From positions 496,001 through 560,000 of the forward strand of contig NZ_KQ948656.1 in assembly GCF_001514145.1 (NCBI RefSeq): a stretch of DNA of 64,000 bases, given 5' to 3'. The DNA is from Streptomyces canus (lineage in GTDB: Bacteria > Actinomycetota > Actinomycetes > Streptomycetales > Streptomycetaceae). Position numbers and translations under genes: made by a program. Below are positions 33,353 through 41,790 of this stretch, piece after piece (the first letter of the stretch is position 1; every line of letters starts with the position of its first letter). The notes under the pieces were generated by a model, which did no database searches, had not been told where the DNA came from, and was given only the letters and a program-made list of their open reading frames with translations.

Positions 33353-34834
33353 CTAGGCGGAGAGGGCGCGCAGCACCTCGTAGCACCGCTCCAGCCCCGG
33401 CCGGGACTGCGCCATCCTCCGCACGGCGACCGGGTCGGGGAGGACGGTGCGGTGCGGACGGGCCCAGACATCGGCGGGCAGGGCGGAGAGGTGGGGCACG
33501 GCGCCGATGGCTCGCCAGCCGAGGAGGGCCGCGCCGAACCCGGAGCCGGCCGTGTCGTCGGTGATCTCCAACGGCATGTCGAGAGCCGCCGCGACGATCT
33601 CCGCCCACAGCGACGACCGCAGTGCCCCGCCGGTGGCCCGCACCGAGGCGATCGGCGTCCCGGCCGCGACCACCGAGTCCCGTACCAGCGCCAGTTGCTG
33701 TCCGACGCCCTCGATCATGGCCCGGGTCATGTGCGCTCTGCCGTGGCCGCGGCGCAGTCCGACGAGGGCGCCGCGGGCGTCGGGATCCCACCAGGGGGCG
33801 CGTTCGCCGAGGAGGTGGGGCAACGCGATCAGGCCCTCGGAACCAGGTTCGACCTCGGCGGCCTCCTTCAGCAGGTCGGCCACGTCGACGCCACCGAAGG
33901 ACTCGGCGGCCCACTGGGCGACGACTCCGGCGTTGCTGACCGCTCCGCCGAGCACCCACAGCCCGTCGGCGAGGTGGTAGCAGAAGACGCGGCACCTGTC
34001 GTCCACGCCCGGCCGGTCGCGGACGACGCGCAGCGCGCCGCTGGTGCCGAGCGACAGCGCGGCCGTGGCGGGGGCGGTGGCACCGACCGCGAGGTTGGCG
34101 AGTGGTCCGTCTCCGGCACCGGCGACCACGGGCAGCCCGGCGGGCAGGCCGAGTGCGGCGGCAGGGCCGGGCAGCAGCGGGAAGGCGGCGGTGGGCGGCA
34201 CGAGTTCGGGGAGACGTTCGCCGACCACCCCGGCCGCCTCGAGCGCCGGCCGGTGCCAGTCGGCGGTGTGGATGTCCAGCAGCCCGGTCGCCGAGGCACA
34301 CGAGAGGTCGGTGACGAGTCGGCCGGTGCACCAGGACAGGACGTAGTCCTTCATGCCGCACCAGGCGGCCGTACGCGCGAACAGCTCTGGCTCTTGCTCG
34401 GCGAAGAAGGCGAGCTTGGCCATCGGCGACATGGGGTGCACGGGGGTGCCCGTCGCACGGTGGAGTGCTGCCCCGCGCTCGGCACGCAGCCGCCGGGCGG
34501 TGTCCGCCGCACGGGTGTCGGCCCAGCTCAGGGCGGGGGTGAGCGGTTCGCCGGAGGAGTCGAGGGCGAGGAGGGTGTGGAGGGCGGCGCTGAACGACAG
34601 CCCCCGCACGGTCAATCCCCGTCGCCCGCACTGCTCCACGCTCTCGCGTACCGCGTCGGCGGCCCCGGCGAGCACGGTCGCGGGATCGTGGACGGCCTCG
34701 CCGGCCCGTCCGGTGCGCAAGGGGGCCGGGCGTTCGACGGTCGACACCGGGCGGTATGCGGCGTTCACCGCGACCACCTTGGTGGCGGTGGTGCCCAGGT
34801 CGATGCCGAGCACCACTTCGCCGACCTCGTTCAT
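33353..34834 (-). CDS. FGGY-family carbohydrate kinase (probable gluconokinase)
   Basis: The 493-residue kinase has the FGGY phosphate loop VLGIDLGTTATKVVAVNAAY (about residues 8-27), SFSAALHTLLALDSSGEPL, the region with catalytic Asp VVAGAGDGPLANLAVGA, LSLGTSGALRVV and the ATP-binding RATGGALRSSLWAEIVAAAL. Gluconokinases and xylulokinases share this fold; the 6-phosphogluconate dehydrogenase and idonate/5-ketogluconate genes around it favour gluconate. The ATG at 34834 follows GGAGACCGCC. It is divergent from the dehydrogenase operon at 35013 across a region with several CAnCATGnTG-type sites. Confidence 0.88.
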   Translation of the reverse strand: MNEVGEVVLGIDLGTTATKVVAVNAAYRPVSTVERPAPLRTGRAGEAVHDPATVLAGAADAVRESVEQCGRRGLTVRGLSFSAALHTLLALDSSGEPLTPALSWADTRAADTARRLRAERGAALHRATGTPVHPMSPMAKLAFFAEQEPELFARTAAWCGMKDYVLSWCTGRLVTDLSCASATGLLDIHTADWHRPALEAAGVVGERLPELVPPTAAFPLLPGPAAALGLPAGLPVVAGAGDGPLANLAVGATAPATAALSLGTSGALRVVRDRPGVDDRCRVFCYHLADGLWVLGGAVSNAGVVAQWAAESFGGVDVADLLKEAAEVEPGSEGLIALPHLLGERAPWWDPDARGALVGLRRGHGRAHMTRAMIEGVGQQLALVRDSVVAAGTPIASVRATGGALRSSLWAEIVAAALDMPLEITDDTAGSGFGAALLGWRAIGAVPHLSALPADVWARPHRTVLPDPVAVRRMAQSRPGLERCYEVLRALSA

Positions 34835-34877
34835 GGCGGTCTCCGTTTCGGCGGCTCAGTAGACGGGGGGACGTTAA

Positions 34878-34906
34878 CAGCATGTCGATCTGTTTCCAAC
34901 ATGCTG
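34878..34906. promoter_or_regulatory. Paired CAnCATGnTG sites forming an inverted repeat
   Basis: The sites cagcatgtcg (34878-34887) and caacatgctg (34897-34906) are centred 19 bp apart and also form 9-bp perfect arms, acagcatgt (34877-34885) and acatgctgt (34899-34907). The second is the exact reverse complement of the site at 29082. They lie just upstream of the kinase start and on the way to the operon at 35013, in a locally AT-rich stretch. Confidence 0.6.
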
Positions 34907-34970
34907 TACGCAGAGGCGTGGCTTTGCCTAGATCACAGCGCTATGCATTGCCTTCTCGTGTCCCGTTGGT

Positions 34971-34980
34971 CAATATGTTG
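34971..34980. promoter_or_regulatory. CAnTATGTTG variant site upstream of the 35013 operon
   Basis: The sequence caatatgttg matches cagcatgttg at 8 of 10 positions and lies 33 bp upstream of the GTG at 35013, close to where the promoter should be. It probably belongs to the same regulator as the sites at 34878-34906. Confidence 0.4.
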
Positions 34981-35012
34981 GTCTACGCACAGTATTTCGT
35001 TCAGGAGGTCGA

Positions 35013-35897
35013 GTGTCACCAGATACAGAGGTCGGCGTGGCCGGGCTCGGAGTCATGGGCTCCGCCATCGCGCGACGGCTGCTCGACTGCGAGCGCGCGG
35101 TGCGCGTCTACGACATCAGGCCGGAGGCCGTCGCCGAGCTCGCCCGGGACGGGGCCGCCACAGCGCAGTCACCGGCCCGGCTTTCCCCCTCGGGAGTGGT
35201 GATCCTCTCCCTCAACACCGCACGGATCGTGGAACAGGCGGTCTTCGGACCGGGCGGGATCCTGACCGGGGCTCCGGACGGTGTGCTGGTGATCGACATG
35301 TCGAGCATCGACCCCGGCCGCACACGCGAGTTCGCCGAGCGTGCCGCGAAACTGGGCGCCGGCTGGGTCGACGCCCCGCTGTCGGGCGGCGCTCCGGCCG
35401 TCGAGCGCGGCGAGCTGACGCTGATGCTGGGCGGCGAAGTGGAGCACGTCGAACGCGCACTCCCCCTCCTCGGGTTGCTGGCCTCGCGGCTGACGCATCT
35501 CGGGCCCGCCGGTGCCGGTCAGCTGGTCAAGGCCGTCAACCAGGTGCTGGTCGGCTGCGGATTCGCCGCACTCGCCGAGGCGGCCGCCCTGGTGCGGGCG
35601 GCCGGCCTTCCGCCCCGGCAGGTGCTCACCGCGCTCACCGGAGGCAGAGCCGACTCCGCGCTCCTGCAAGAGTTCTTCGTGAAGTTCGCCGACGCCGACC
35701 TCTCCCCCACCGGACGGATCAGCAACATGGTCAAAGATCTCGACGCCGCCCGCGACCACGCACGCTCCGCAGGCGTGCCCATGCCCGTCACCACCGCTGT
35801 CGCCGAACTGCACCGCTGGCTCACCGCTGCCGGCCACGGCGACGCCGACAACGCCGCGCTGATGCACTACTACGCTCCCTTGGAGGTACGGCCGTGA
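35013..35897 (+). CDS. NAD(P)-dependent oxidoreductase, 3-hydroxyisobutyrate dehydrogenase family (2)
   Basis: The 294-residue protein has the NAD loop VGVAGLGVMGSAIARRLLDC, DAPLSGGAPAVERGELTLML (substrate loop) and GAGQLVKAVNQVLVGCGFAA with the catalytic Lys, then the helical C-terminal domain. It is a second member of the beta-hydroxyacid dehydrogenase family in this island. A strong AGGAGG at 35003-35008 precedes the GTG start. It begins an operon with the SDR at 35894 (GTGA overlap). The substrate may be a keto or semialdehyde intermediate of sugar-acid breakdown. Confidence 0.9.
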   Translation: MSPDTEVGVAGLGVMGSAIARRLLDCERAVRVYDIRPEAVAELARDGAATAQSPARLSPSGVVILSLNTARIVEQAVFGPGGILTGAPDGVLVIDMSSIDPGRTREFAERAAKLGAGWVDAPLSGGAPAVERGELTLMLGGEVEHVERALPLLGLLASRLTHLGPAGAGQLVKAVNQVLVGCGFAALAEAAALVRAAGLPPRQVLTALTGGRADSALLQEFFVKFADADLSPTGRISNMVKDLDAARDHARSAGVPMPVTTAVAELHRWLTAAGHGDADNAALMHYYAPLEVRP

Positions 35898-36667
35898 AGG
35901 CTCCCGCACTGTTCGACCTCACCGGCCGCCGCGCCCTGGTGACCGGCTCCAGCAAAGGCATCGGAGCCGCCCTCGCCGCCGGACTGGCCGAGGCGGGCGC
36001 CGAACTCGTCCTGAACGGCCGCGACGCAAGTGCGCTGGAGCGCGCGCGGCAGGAACTGGCCGAGAAGACCGGGGCCAAGGTCCACACGGCGGCCTTCGAC
36101 GTCACCGACGAGACGGCCGTACGACGCGCGGTCCGGGAGATCGAGGACGGCCTGGGCCCGCTGGACATCCTCGTCAACAACACCGGTGTGCAGCACCGCG
36201 AGCCGCTGCTGGAGGTCTCGGCGGCGAACTTCGAACGGCTGCTGCACACCAACCTCACGAGCGCCTTCCTGGTCGGCCGCACGGTGGCCGCCGCCATGGT
36301 CGAGCGCGGCCACGGAAAGATCGTCAACATCTGCTCCGTCCAGACGTGGCTCGCCCGGCCGGGCATCGCCGCTTACGCGGCCTCCAAGGGAGGCCTGGCG
36401 ATGCTGACGCGCAGCATGTGCGCGGAGTGGGCCGGATCCGGACTGACCGTCAACGCACTCGCCCCCGGCTACGTGGTCACCGAGCTGACCCGGCCCCTGG
36501 TGGACGACCCGGCCTTCGACACATGGATCCGAGGCCGCACCCCGGCCGGCCGCTGGGCCACGGTCGAGGACCTGGTCGGCACGCTGGTGTGGCTCGCGGC
36601 GCCTGCGTCGGACTTCGTCAACGGTCAGGTGATCGCCGTCGACGGCGGACTGACCGCGGTCGTCTGA
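35894..36667 (+). CDS. SDR oxidoreductase, gluconate 5-dehydrogenase-like
   Basis: The 257-residue classical SDR has TGSSKGIGAALAAGLAEAGA (cofactor loop), LVNNTGVQHREPLLEVSAAN, IVNICSVQTWLARPGIAAYA with the catalytic Ser, and YAASKGG with the catalytic Tyr and Lys, and it ends VNGQVIAVDGGLTAVV. The FDLTGRRALVTGSSKGIG start and NNTGVQHREPL are characteristic of 5-keto-D-gluconate reductases (IdnO/Gno). It would interconvert 5-ketogluconate and gluconate. The next gene encodes an L-idonate dehydrogenase-like enzyme that would supply 5-ketogluconate. Confidence 0.88.
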   Translation: MKAPALFDLTGRRALVTGSSKGIGAALAAGLAEAGAELVLNGRDASALERARQELAEKTGAKVHTAAFDVTDETAVRRAVREIEDGLGPLDILVNNTGVQHREPLLEVSAANFERLLHTNLTSAFLVGRTVAAAMVERGHGKIVNICSVQTWLARPGIAAYAASKGGLAMLTRSMCAEWAGSGLTVNALAPGYVVTELTRPLVDDPAFDTWIRGRTPAGRWATVEDLVGTLVWLAAPASDFVNGQVIAVDGGLTAVV

Positions 36668-36764
36668 ACGCACTGCGATCCAGGACCCTCACGGCCGACC
36701 ACCGCACGCAGACACGCAACCAACCGAAGCAGCCGAAGTGTTCGGCAGAGAGCGGGACGAGAAC

Positions 36765-37820
36765 ATGGACTCAGCGACGATGCGAGCCGTGGTGGCGCAT
36801 GGCGCAGGAGACCTCCGTCTGGAGGAGCGCCCGGTACCGGTGCCCGGCCCGGGCGAGGTGGCGGTCGACGTCCAGTACGGCGGCATCTGCGGCTCCGACC
36901 TGCACTACTGGCGCCACGGAGCCGTCGGGGAGTTCCGGCTCCGCGAACCGCTGGTGCTCGGCCACGAGATCGTGGGCCGGGTGCGCGAGGCGGGTCCCGG
37001 CGTCCAGGCGCCGCCGCCGGGGACCCCGGTGGCCGTACACCCACTGGCTTCCTGCGGGCAGTGCCGGCAGTGCCACGCGGGTCGACGCAACACCTGCCTG
37101 GACGCCGGCTATCTGGGGAGCGCCGCCAGGAACCCTCATGTACAGGGCGGCTTCGCCGACGTTCTCGTCGTGCCCGCGGGACGGGTGTTCGCGCTGCCGG
37201 AGGGTCTCGACCTGCGGCTGGCCGCGGTGGCCGAGCCCGCCGCGGTCGCATGGCACGCCGTACGGCAGGCCGGCGACGTACGGGGGAAGCGGGTGCTGGT
37301 CACCGGCGCGGGCCCCATCGGTTGTCTGGTGGTCGCCTCGCTGCGGGCCGCGGGCGCGGCCGACATCACCGTGACCGACATGCACGAGGCGCCGCTGGCC
37401 GTGGCCAAGCAGGTGGGGGCCACCTCGGCCGTACGGGTCGGCGTCGGAGCCGACCACCTGGAGGAACTCGCCGCGGACATCGCCATCGAGTCCTCGGGCA
37501 GCCCCGCGGGCCTGCGCACCTGCGTGTACGGGGTCGACCGGGGAGGCCTCGTGGTGGGCCTCGGCCTGCTGCCGCCCGGGGACACTCCGGTGGCGGCCAA
37601 CGCCCTGATCACCCGGGAACTGCGCCTCGTCGGCTCCTTCCGTTTCGACAACGAGCTCGCCGAGGTCCTGCACGCGCTGTCCGACGGCCGCCTGGCCGTC
37701 GAGCCGGTGGTCACCTCCGTGGTCCCGGTGACCCGCACCCAGGAGGCGTTCGAGCTCGCGGCCGACCCCGCCCGCTCGTGCAAGGTGCTGCTCGACTTCG
37801 GCGAGCCGACATCGAACTGA
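36765..37820 (+). CDS. Zinc-dependent alcohol dehydrogenase, L-idonate 5-dehydrogenase-like
   Basis: The 351-residue medium-chain dehydrogenase binds catalytic zinc through YGGICGSDLHYWRHGAVGEF and LVLGHEIVGRVREAGPG, and structural zinc through CGQCRQCHAGRRNTC. The cofactor loop is VLVTGAGPIGCLVVASLRAA. GGICGSDLHYWRHG and the CLDAGYLGSAA region are typical of L-idonate 5-dehydrogenases (IdnD), which oxidise L-idonate to 5-ketogluconate. The ATG at 36765 is used; an ATG at 36780 also fits. It lies 97 bp after the SDR gene in the same orientation. Confidence 0.85.
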   Translation: MDSATMRAVVAHGAGDLRLEERPVPVPGPGEVAVDVQYGGICGSDLHYWRHGAVGEFRLREPLVLGHEIVGRVREAGPGVQAPPPGTPVAVHPLASCGQCRQCHAGRRNTCLDAGYLGSAARNPHVQGGFADVLVVPAGRVFALPEGLDLRLAAVAEPAAVAWHAVRQAGDVRGKRVLVTGAGPIGCLVVASLRAAGAADITVTDMHEAPLAVAKQVGATSAVRVGVGADHLEELAADIAIESSGSPAGLRTCVYGVDRGGLVVGLGLLPPGDTPVAANALITRELRLVGSFRFDNELAEVLHALSDGRLAVEPVVTSVVPVTRTQEAFELAADPARSCKVLLDFGEPTSN

Positions 37821-37877
37821 CGCCGTTTCGCCCTCTCCCGCGCGCTCTTGATTCCGCCACCCGAAACGGAGTTCCGC

Positions 37878-38909
37878 ATGTCCGGCACACCCTCCCACCG
37901 CCCCCGCGTGGCGGTCAGCCGCAACGGCCTTCCAGGAGAGGGCGTCGAGCGCCTCTCCGCCCGCTGTGATGTCACCGCCTGGGCGGGAACCGCACCGCCG
38001 ACGCCCGCCGAGCTGGCCGGGCTGGTCCGGGGCTGCGAGGGCATGCTCGTCCTGGGCGCCGACCGCGTCGACGCGGCGCTGCTCGACGCGGCGGGGCCCG
38101 GCCTGCGGGTCGTCGCTCTCGCGTCAATGGGCTACGACGGTGTCGACGTCGCAGCCGCCGTGGCACGAGGAGTCGTCGTCACCCACACCCCTGAGGTGCT
38201 CGCCGACACCACCGCCGACGTCGCGATGGCACTCATCCTCATGGCCCGACGTCGCCTGCCCGCCGCCGCTGACGCGCTGCGCCGCGGTGCATGGGGCGCC
38301 TTCCGCATGGACGCGTTCCTCGGGCTCGACGTGCACGGAGCCACCCTCGGGCTGATCGGCTACGGCCAGATCGCCCGTGCCGTCGCCCGCAGGGCCGCCG
38401 GCTTCGGCATGCGCGTGCAGCACCACCACCCGCGGCGCAAGGAAGAGGACGAGCTGTCCCGCTGGGTACCGTTCGGCGAACTGCTGCGGACCAGCGACGT
38501 GGTGTCCGTGCACACCCCACTGACGGAAGAGACCAAGGGCATGATCGGCACCGCCGAACTCGCCTTGATGAAGCCGACCGCGACCCTGGTCAATACCGGA
38601 CGCGGTGGCGTGGTGGACGAACAGGCCCTGCTGGTGGCCCTGCACCGAGGACAGCTGCACTCGGCGGGACTGGACGTGATGACAGGCGAGCCGCGTACAG
38701 ACCCTTCTGACCCGCTGCTCCATGAGCCGCATCTGGTGGTGCTGCCACACGTCGGTTCGGCGACCGAGGCGACCCGCGCCGCGATGGTGGACCTGGCTGC
38801 CCGCAATGTCACGGCAGTGCTGCACGGACACCCGGCCCCCACCCCGATCCCGGGCACCCCGGACCTGCCCGGAAGGCGCGTCGCCGCGGTGGACCTCACG
38901 GGCTGGTGA
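37878..38909 (+). CDS. D-2-hydroxyacid dehydrogenase (glyoxylate/2-ketogluconate reductase-like)
   Basis: The 343-residue enzyme has the complete catalytic set: ATLGLIGYGQIARAVARRAA (NAD loop), LVNTGRGGVVDEQALLVALH with the substrate Arg, GLDVMTGEPRTDPSDPLLH with Glu and VVLPHVGSATEATRAAMVD with His. The sequence resembles GhrB-type glyoxylate/hydroxypyruvate/2-ketogluconate reductases. It follows the idonate dehydrogenase by 57 bp and may channel 2-keto acids to the aldonate level. The ATG at 37878 follows a CGGAG site. Confidence 0.88.
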   Translation: MSGTPSHRPRVAVSRNGLPGEGVERLSARCDVTAWAGTAPPTPAELAGLVRGCEGMLVLGADRVDAALLDAAGPGLRVVALASMGYDGVDVAAAVARGVVVTHTPEVLADTTADVAMALILMARRRLPAAADALRRGAWGAFRMDAFLGLDVHGATLGLIGYGQIARAVARRAAGFGMRVQHHHPRRKEEDELSRWVPFGELLRTSDVVSVHTPLTEETKGMIGTAELALMKPTATLVNTGRGGVVDEQALLVALHRGQLHSAGLDVMTGEPRTDPSDPLLHEPHLVVLPHVGSATEATRAAMVDLAARNVTAVLHGHPAPTPIPGTPDLPGRRVAAVDLTGW

Positions 38910-38957
38910 CGTGGCGCCGCGCCCGCGCCCCAACGCAGCACCTTCTCGGCAATCGGA

Positions 38958-38985
38958 TTGACCTATCCGCTTTTGGTGCTAGCCT
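38958..38985 (+). promoter_or_regulatory. Candidate promoter of the atypical SDR gene
   Basis: A -35 hexamer ttgacc (38958-38963) is followed after 16 bp by tagcct (38980-38985), close to the Streptomyces vegetative consensus TTGACN-16/18-TAGRRT. The -35 box is part of a gacctatccg half-site identical to the arm of the palindrome at 39005. The transcription start would fall near 38992. Confidence 0.5.
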
Positions 38986-39004
38986 GGCTTCAGCGAGTCG
39001 GAGA

Positions 39005-39033
39005 GACCTATCCGTTTCCGAAACGGATAGGTC
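39005..39033. promoter_or_regulatory. 29-bp palindromic operator upstream of the SDR gene
   Basis: Perfect 13-bp arms gacctatccgttt and aaacggataggtc flank a 3-bp centre. Extra half-sites gacctatccg (38960-38969) and gtctatccg (39031-39039) lie on both sides. Such dyads bind TetR-type repressors. No TetR gene adjoins; the one at 45642 has its own different palindromes, so the cognate regulator is probably encoded elsewhere. Confidence 0.75.
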
Positions 39034-39077
39034 TATCCGAATCTTGCTTCCCTACCGCGCCTTACGAAAGGTTCGCT

Positions 39078-39755
39078 GTGACCAGCATCGCCATCATCGG
39101 AGCCGGCCCCCAGATGGGCATGGCCATCGCCCGCACCTTCGGCTCCCAGGGGCTCGACGTCGCCCTCATCTCCCGCAACCGCGCCAAGCTCGACGGCCTC
39201 GTCGCCACGCTCACCGCCGAGGGGATCACGGCCGCCGCCTTCCCCGCTGACGTCCTCGACCATGACGCACTCTCCCAGGCACTCAAGGACGCCGCCGCCA
39301 GGTTCGGCGGCATCGACGTCCTCGAGTACTCCCCGCTCGCCGTGGAATCCACCGTGCTGGCCAGTCCGGCCGAGAGCGACCCCTCCCACATCCAGCACGA
39401 GATCGAGGTCCAGCTGTACGGGGCCATGGCCGCCACCAAGGCCGTACTACCCGCGATGCGCGAGGCCGGCTCGGGCACCCTGCTCTACACGACCGGCGCC
39501 GGCTCCCTCGACCCGCTGCCGATGGTCGGCAATGTCAACGCCGCCGCCGCGGCACTGCGCAACTGGGTGGTCAACCTGCACAAGGAACTGGACGGCACCG
39601 GCATCCAGGCCGCCCACGTCGCCATCGACGTGGCGCTCGACGGCAGCTCGATCGACCCGAATCTGAAGGCGGCCGCGCCCGAGGCAGTCTCCTCCGTCTA
39701 CTGGGAGCTGCACACCACCCAGCGCGACCAGGCGGAGATCGTCTACAGGGGCTGA
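39078..39755 (+). CDS. SDR-fold protein lacking the catalytic Tyr and Lys
   Basis: The 225-residue protein has a Rossmann N-terminus (IAIIGAGPQMGMAIARTFGS, LDVALISRNRAKLDGLVATL, RFGGIDVLEYSPLAVE) and the overall SDR length. The usual YxxxK active site is replaced: where YxASKAALR would be, the sequence is VNAAAAALR (in GNVNAAAAALRNWVVNL), so both Tyr and Lys are absent. GSGTLLYTTGAGS keeps the strand that normally holds the catalytic Ser, but as TTGAGS. It may bind NAD(P) without classical catalysis. The GTG at 39078 follows GAAAGG. The operator upstream indicates tight induction. Confidence 0.8.
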   Translation: MTSIAIIGAGPQMGMAIARTFGSQGLDVALISRNRAKLDGLVATLTAEGITAAAFPADVLDHDALSQALKDAAARFGGIDVLEYSPLAVESTVLASPAESDPSHIQHEIEVQLYGAMAATKAVLPAMREAGSGTLLYTTGAGSLDPLPMVGNVNAAAAALRNWVVNLHKELDGTGIQAAHVAIDVALDGSSIDPNLKAAAPEAVSSVYWELHTTQRDQAEIVYRG

Positions 39756-39819
39756 GGCCGCGTCGACCAGGGAGAAGGCATCCGCTCCCTCCTGAAAGCG
39801 ACGGTGATCTGGGCCGTTC

Positions 39820-41790
39820 TCATACCTCGGCGCTCTTCCGGCTACGGTGTTCGGCGCCCAGGCGGGCGTAGTGCTCGATCAGGTCGGGGGCGTCCACGAC
39901 CGCCGGGTTGACGACCTGCTCAACCCGGGCGCCCTGGAGCAGGCGCTTGACCGGGACTTCGAGCTTTTTGCCCGTGCGGGTGTGCGGAACTCCCGGCACC
40001 TCGAGGATCTCGTCGGGCACGTGGCGCGGTGAGGCACCGGTGCGGATGGCGTCGCGGATCTTCTCGCGGAGGGCGTCATCGAGGGTCACCCCGGCCGCGA
40101 GGACCACGAACAGCGGCATCCAGTAGCCGCCATCGGGTTGCTCCGCGCCGATGACCAGTGCCTCGATGATCTCGGGCAGGCGTTCGACGACGTCGTGGAT
40201 GTCGGCGCTGCCCAGCCGGACACCGTTGCGGTTCAGCGTGCTGTCGGAGCGGCCATGGACGATCACCGAGCCGTGGCCCGTGACGGTGATCCAGTCGCCG
40301 TGCCGCCACACGCCGGGGTAGGAGGAGAAGTAGGCGTCGCGGTAGCGGGTGCCCTCCGGGTCGTTCCAGAAGTACAGCGGCATCGACGGCATCGGGCGGG
40401 TGACGACCAGCTCGCCGACCTGATCCACCACCGCAAAGCCCTCGGCGTCGTATGCGGCCAAGGCCACGCCGAGGTGGGGTGCGGACAACTCCCCGGCCCA
40501 GACCGGGGTGTTGGGTGCGCTGCCCGCGAAGCCGGACACGACGTCCGTCCCTCCGCTGATCGACGCGAGCAGCACGTGGTCGCCGACATGGTCGCGGACC
40601 CAGGGATAGGCGGAGGCGGGCAGGGCGGAGCCGGTGCAGCCGACCACGCGGATCGAGGACAGGTCGTACACCGAGGGGTCGACGCCGAACTTGGCCATGC
40701 CCAGCAGGTATGGGGGGCTGGTGCCGAAGACGGTCACCCGGTGGCGCGCGGCCAGCCTCCACAGGGTGTCGGGGTGGGCGAGGGGTGCGGGACTGCCGTC
40801 GTACGTGCAGGTCGTGGCACCCGTCAGCAGGGTGGAGGCGACGAGGTTCCACATCATCCAGTGGGTGGTGGTGTACCACAGGAGGCGGTCTCCGGGGCCC
40901 AGGTCGGAGTGCAGGCCGAGGGTTTTGAGGTGCTCCAGCAGGACGCCGCCGTGGCCGTGCACGATGCCCTTCGGCAGGCCGGTCGTGCCGGAGGAGAACA
41001 CCACCCACAGGGGGTGATCGAACGGCACCGGCGTGCAGGACAGTTCCTCGGTGCGGGTGGCCGCTTCCTCCCACGGCACCACCGGCGACAGGTATGCCCG
41101 TGACGGCCAGGGCAGGCCCACATGGTTCACCAGCAGGGTTGCCTTCAAGGTCGGAAGCGCGCCGGCGAGTTCGAGGGTGGCGTCGCGGCGGTCGTGGCCG
41201 GTGCCGTTGAAGAAGTAGCCGTCGGCTGCGATCAGGACGGTGGGTTCGAGCTGGGCGAAGCGGTCGGCGGCCGCCTTGGGGGCGTAATCCTGTCCGCACA
41301 CCGACCACACCGCGCCCAGGCTCGCGGCGGCGAGGAAGGCCACGATCGCGTGCGGGGTGTTGGGCAGGTAGCCCACGACCCGGTCGCCCTCGCCGACGCC
41401 CAGCTCGCGCAAGGTGGCGGCGACGGCAGCGACCTGGGCTCGCAGCTGGCGCCCGGTCACCTCGTAGCAGGAGCCGGTCTCGTCGAGGGCGATGATCGCC
41501 ACGCCGTCGTCGGCGAGGTTCCGCAGGGCGTGGTGGGCGTAGTTGAGAGTGGCGCCGGGGAACCAGCGGGCGCCCGGCATGGTCTCCTCCGCCAGCACGC
41601 GCTCGTACGGCGTGTCCGCGTCGATGTCGAAGTACTCCCACACCGCGCCCCAGAAGCCCTCCAGATCGGTGACCGACCATTGGTGCAGGGCCGCGTAGTC
41701 GCGGCCGGCCATCCCGGCGTGGCGGGCGAAGTCCGTGATGTTGCTGTCCGCGATGGCCTGCGGATCGGGCGTCATGAAGGGCAGGGTCAT
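39820..41790 (-). CDS. Acetoacetate-CoA ligase
   Basis: The 656-residue acyl-activating enzyme has the AMP-binding loop FSSGTTGLPKGIVHGHGG, TTTHWMMWNLVASTLLTGAT, ASISGGTDVVSGFAGSAPNT and the C-terminal hinge and lysine region LNRNGVRLGSADIHDVVERL. The N-terminal GARWFPGATLNYAHHAL and GYLPNTPHAIVAFLAAASLG match acetoacetyl-CoA synthetases, which convert acetoacetate, ATP and CoA to acetoacetyl-CoA. Its start overlaps the stop of the upstream hydroxylase gene (ATGA), making it the last gene of the aromatic operon. It may activate a keto acid released by ring cleavage. Confidence 0.9.
   Translation of the reverse strand: MTLPFMTPDPQAIADSNITDFARHAGMAGRDYAALHQWSVTDLEGFWGAVWEYFDIDADTPYERVLAEETMPGARWFPGATLNYAHHALRNLADDGVAIIALDETGSCYEVTGRQLRAQVAAVAATLRELGVGEGDRVVGYLPNTPHAIVAFLAAASLGAVWSVCGQDYAPKAAADRFAQLEPTVLIAADGYFFNGTGHDRRDATLELAGALPTLKATLLVNHVGLPWPSRAYLSPVVPWEEAATRTEELSCTPVPFDHPLWVVFSSGTTGLPKGIVHGHGGVLLEHLKTLGLHSDLGPGDRLLWYTTTHWMMWNLVASTLLTGATTCTYDGSPAPLAHPDTLWRLAARHRVTVFGTSPPYLLGMAKFGVDPSVYDLSSIRVVGCTGSALPASAYPWVRDHVGDHVLLASISGGTDVVSGFAGSAPNTPVWAGELSAPHLGVALAAYDAEGFAVVDQVGELVVTRPMPSMPLYFWNDPEGTRYRDAYFSSYPGVWRHGDWITVTGHGSVIVHGRSDSTLNRNGVRLGSADIHDVVERLPEIIEALVIGAEQPDGGYWMPLFVVLAAGVTLDDALREKIRDAIRTGASPRHVPDEILEVPGVPHTRTGKKLEVPVKRLLQGARVEQVVNPAVVDAPDLIEHYARLGAEHRSRKSAEV

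Noticed and set aside
32594..36667. A 1357-codon plus-strand frame spanning the gnd, kinase and dehydrogenase genes
   Set aside because: It passes through genes on both strands and only its last part is the genuine SDR, which starts at 35894. The giant protein is an artefact of missing stop codons in GC-rich DNA.
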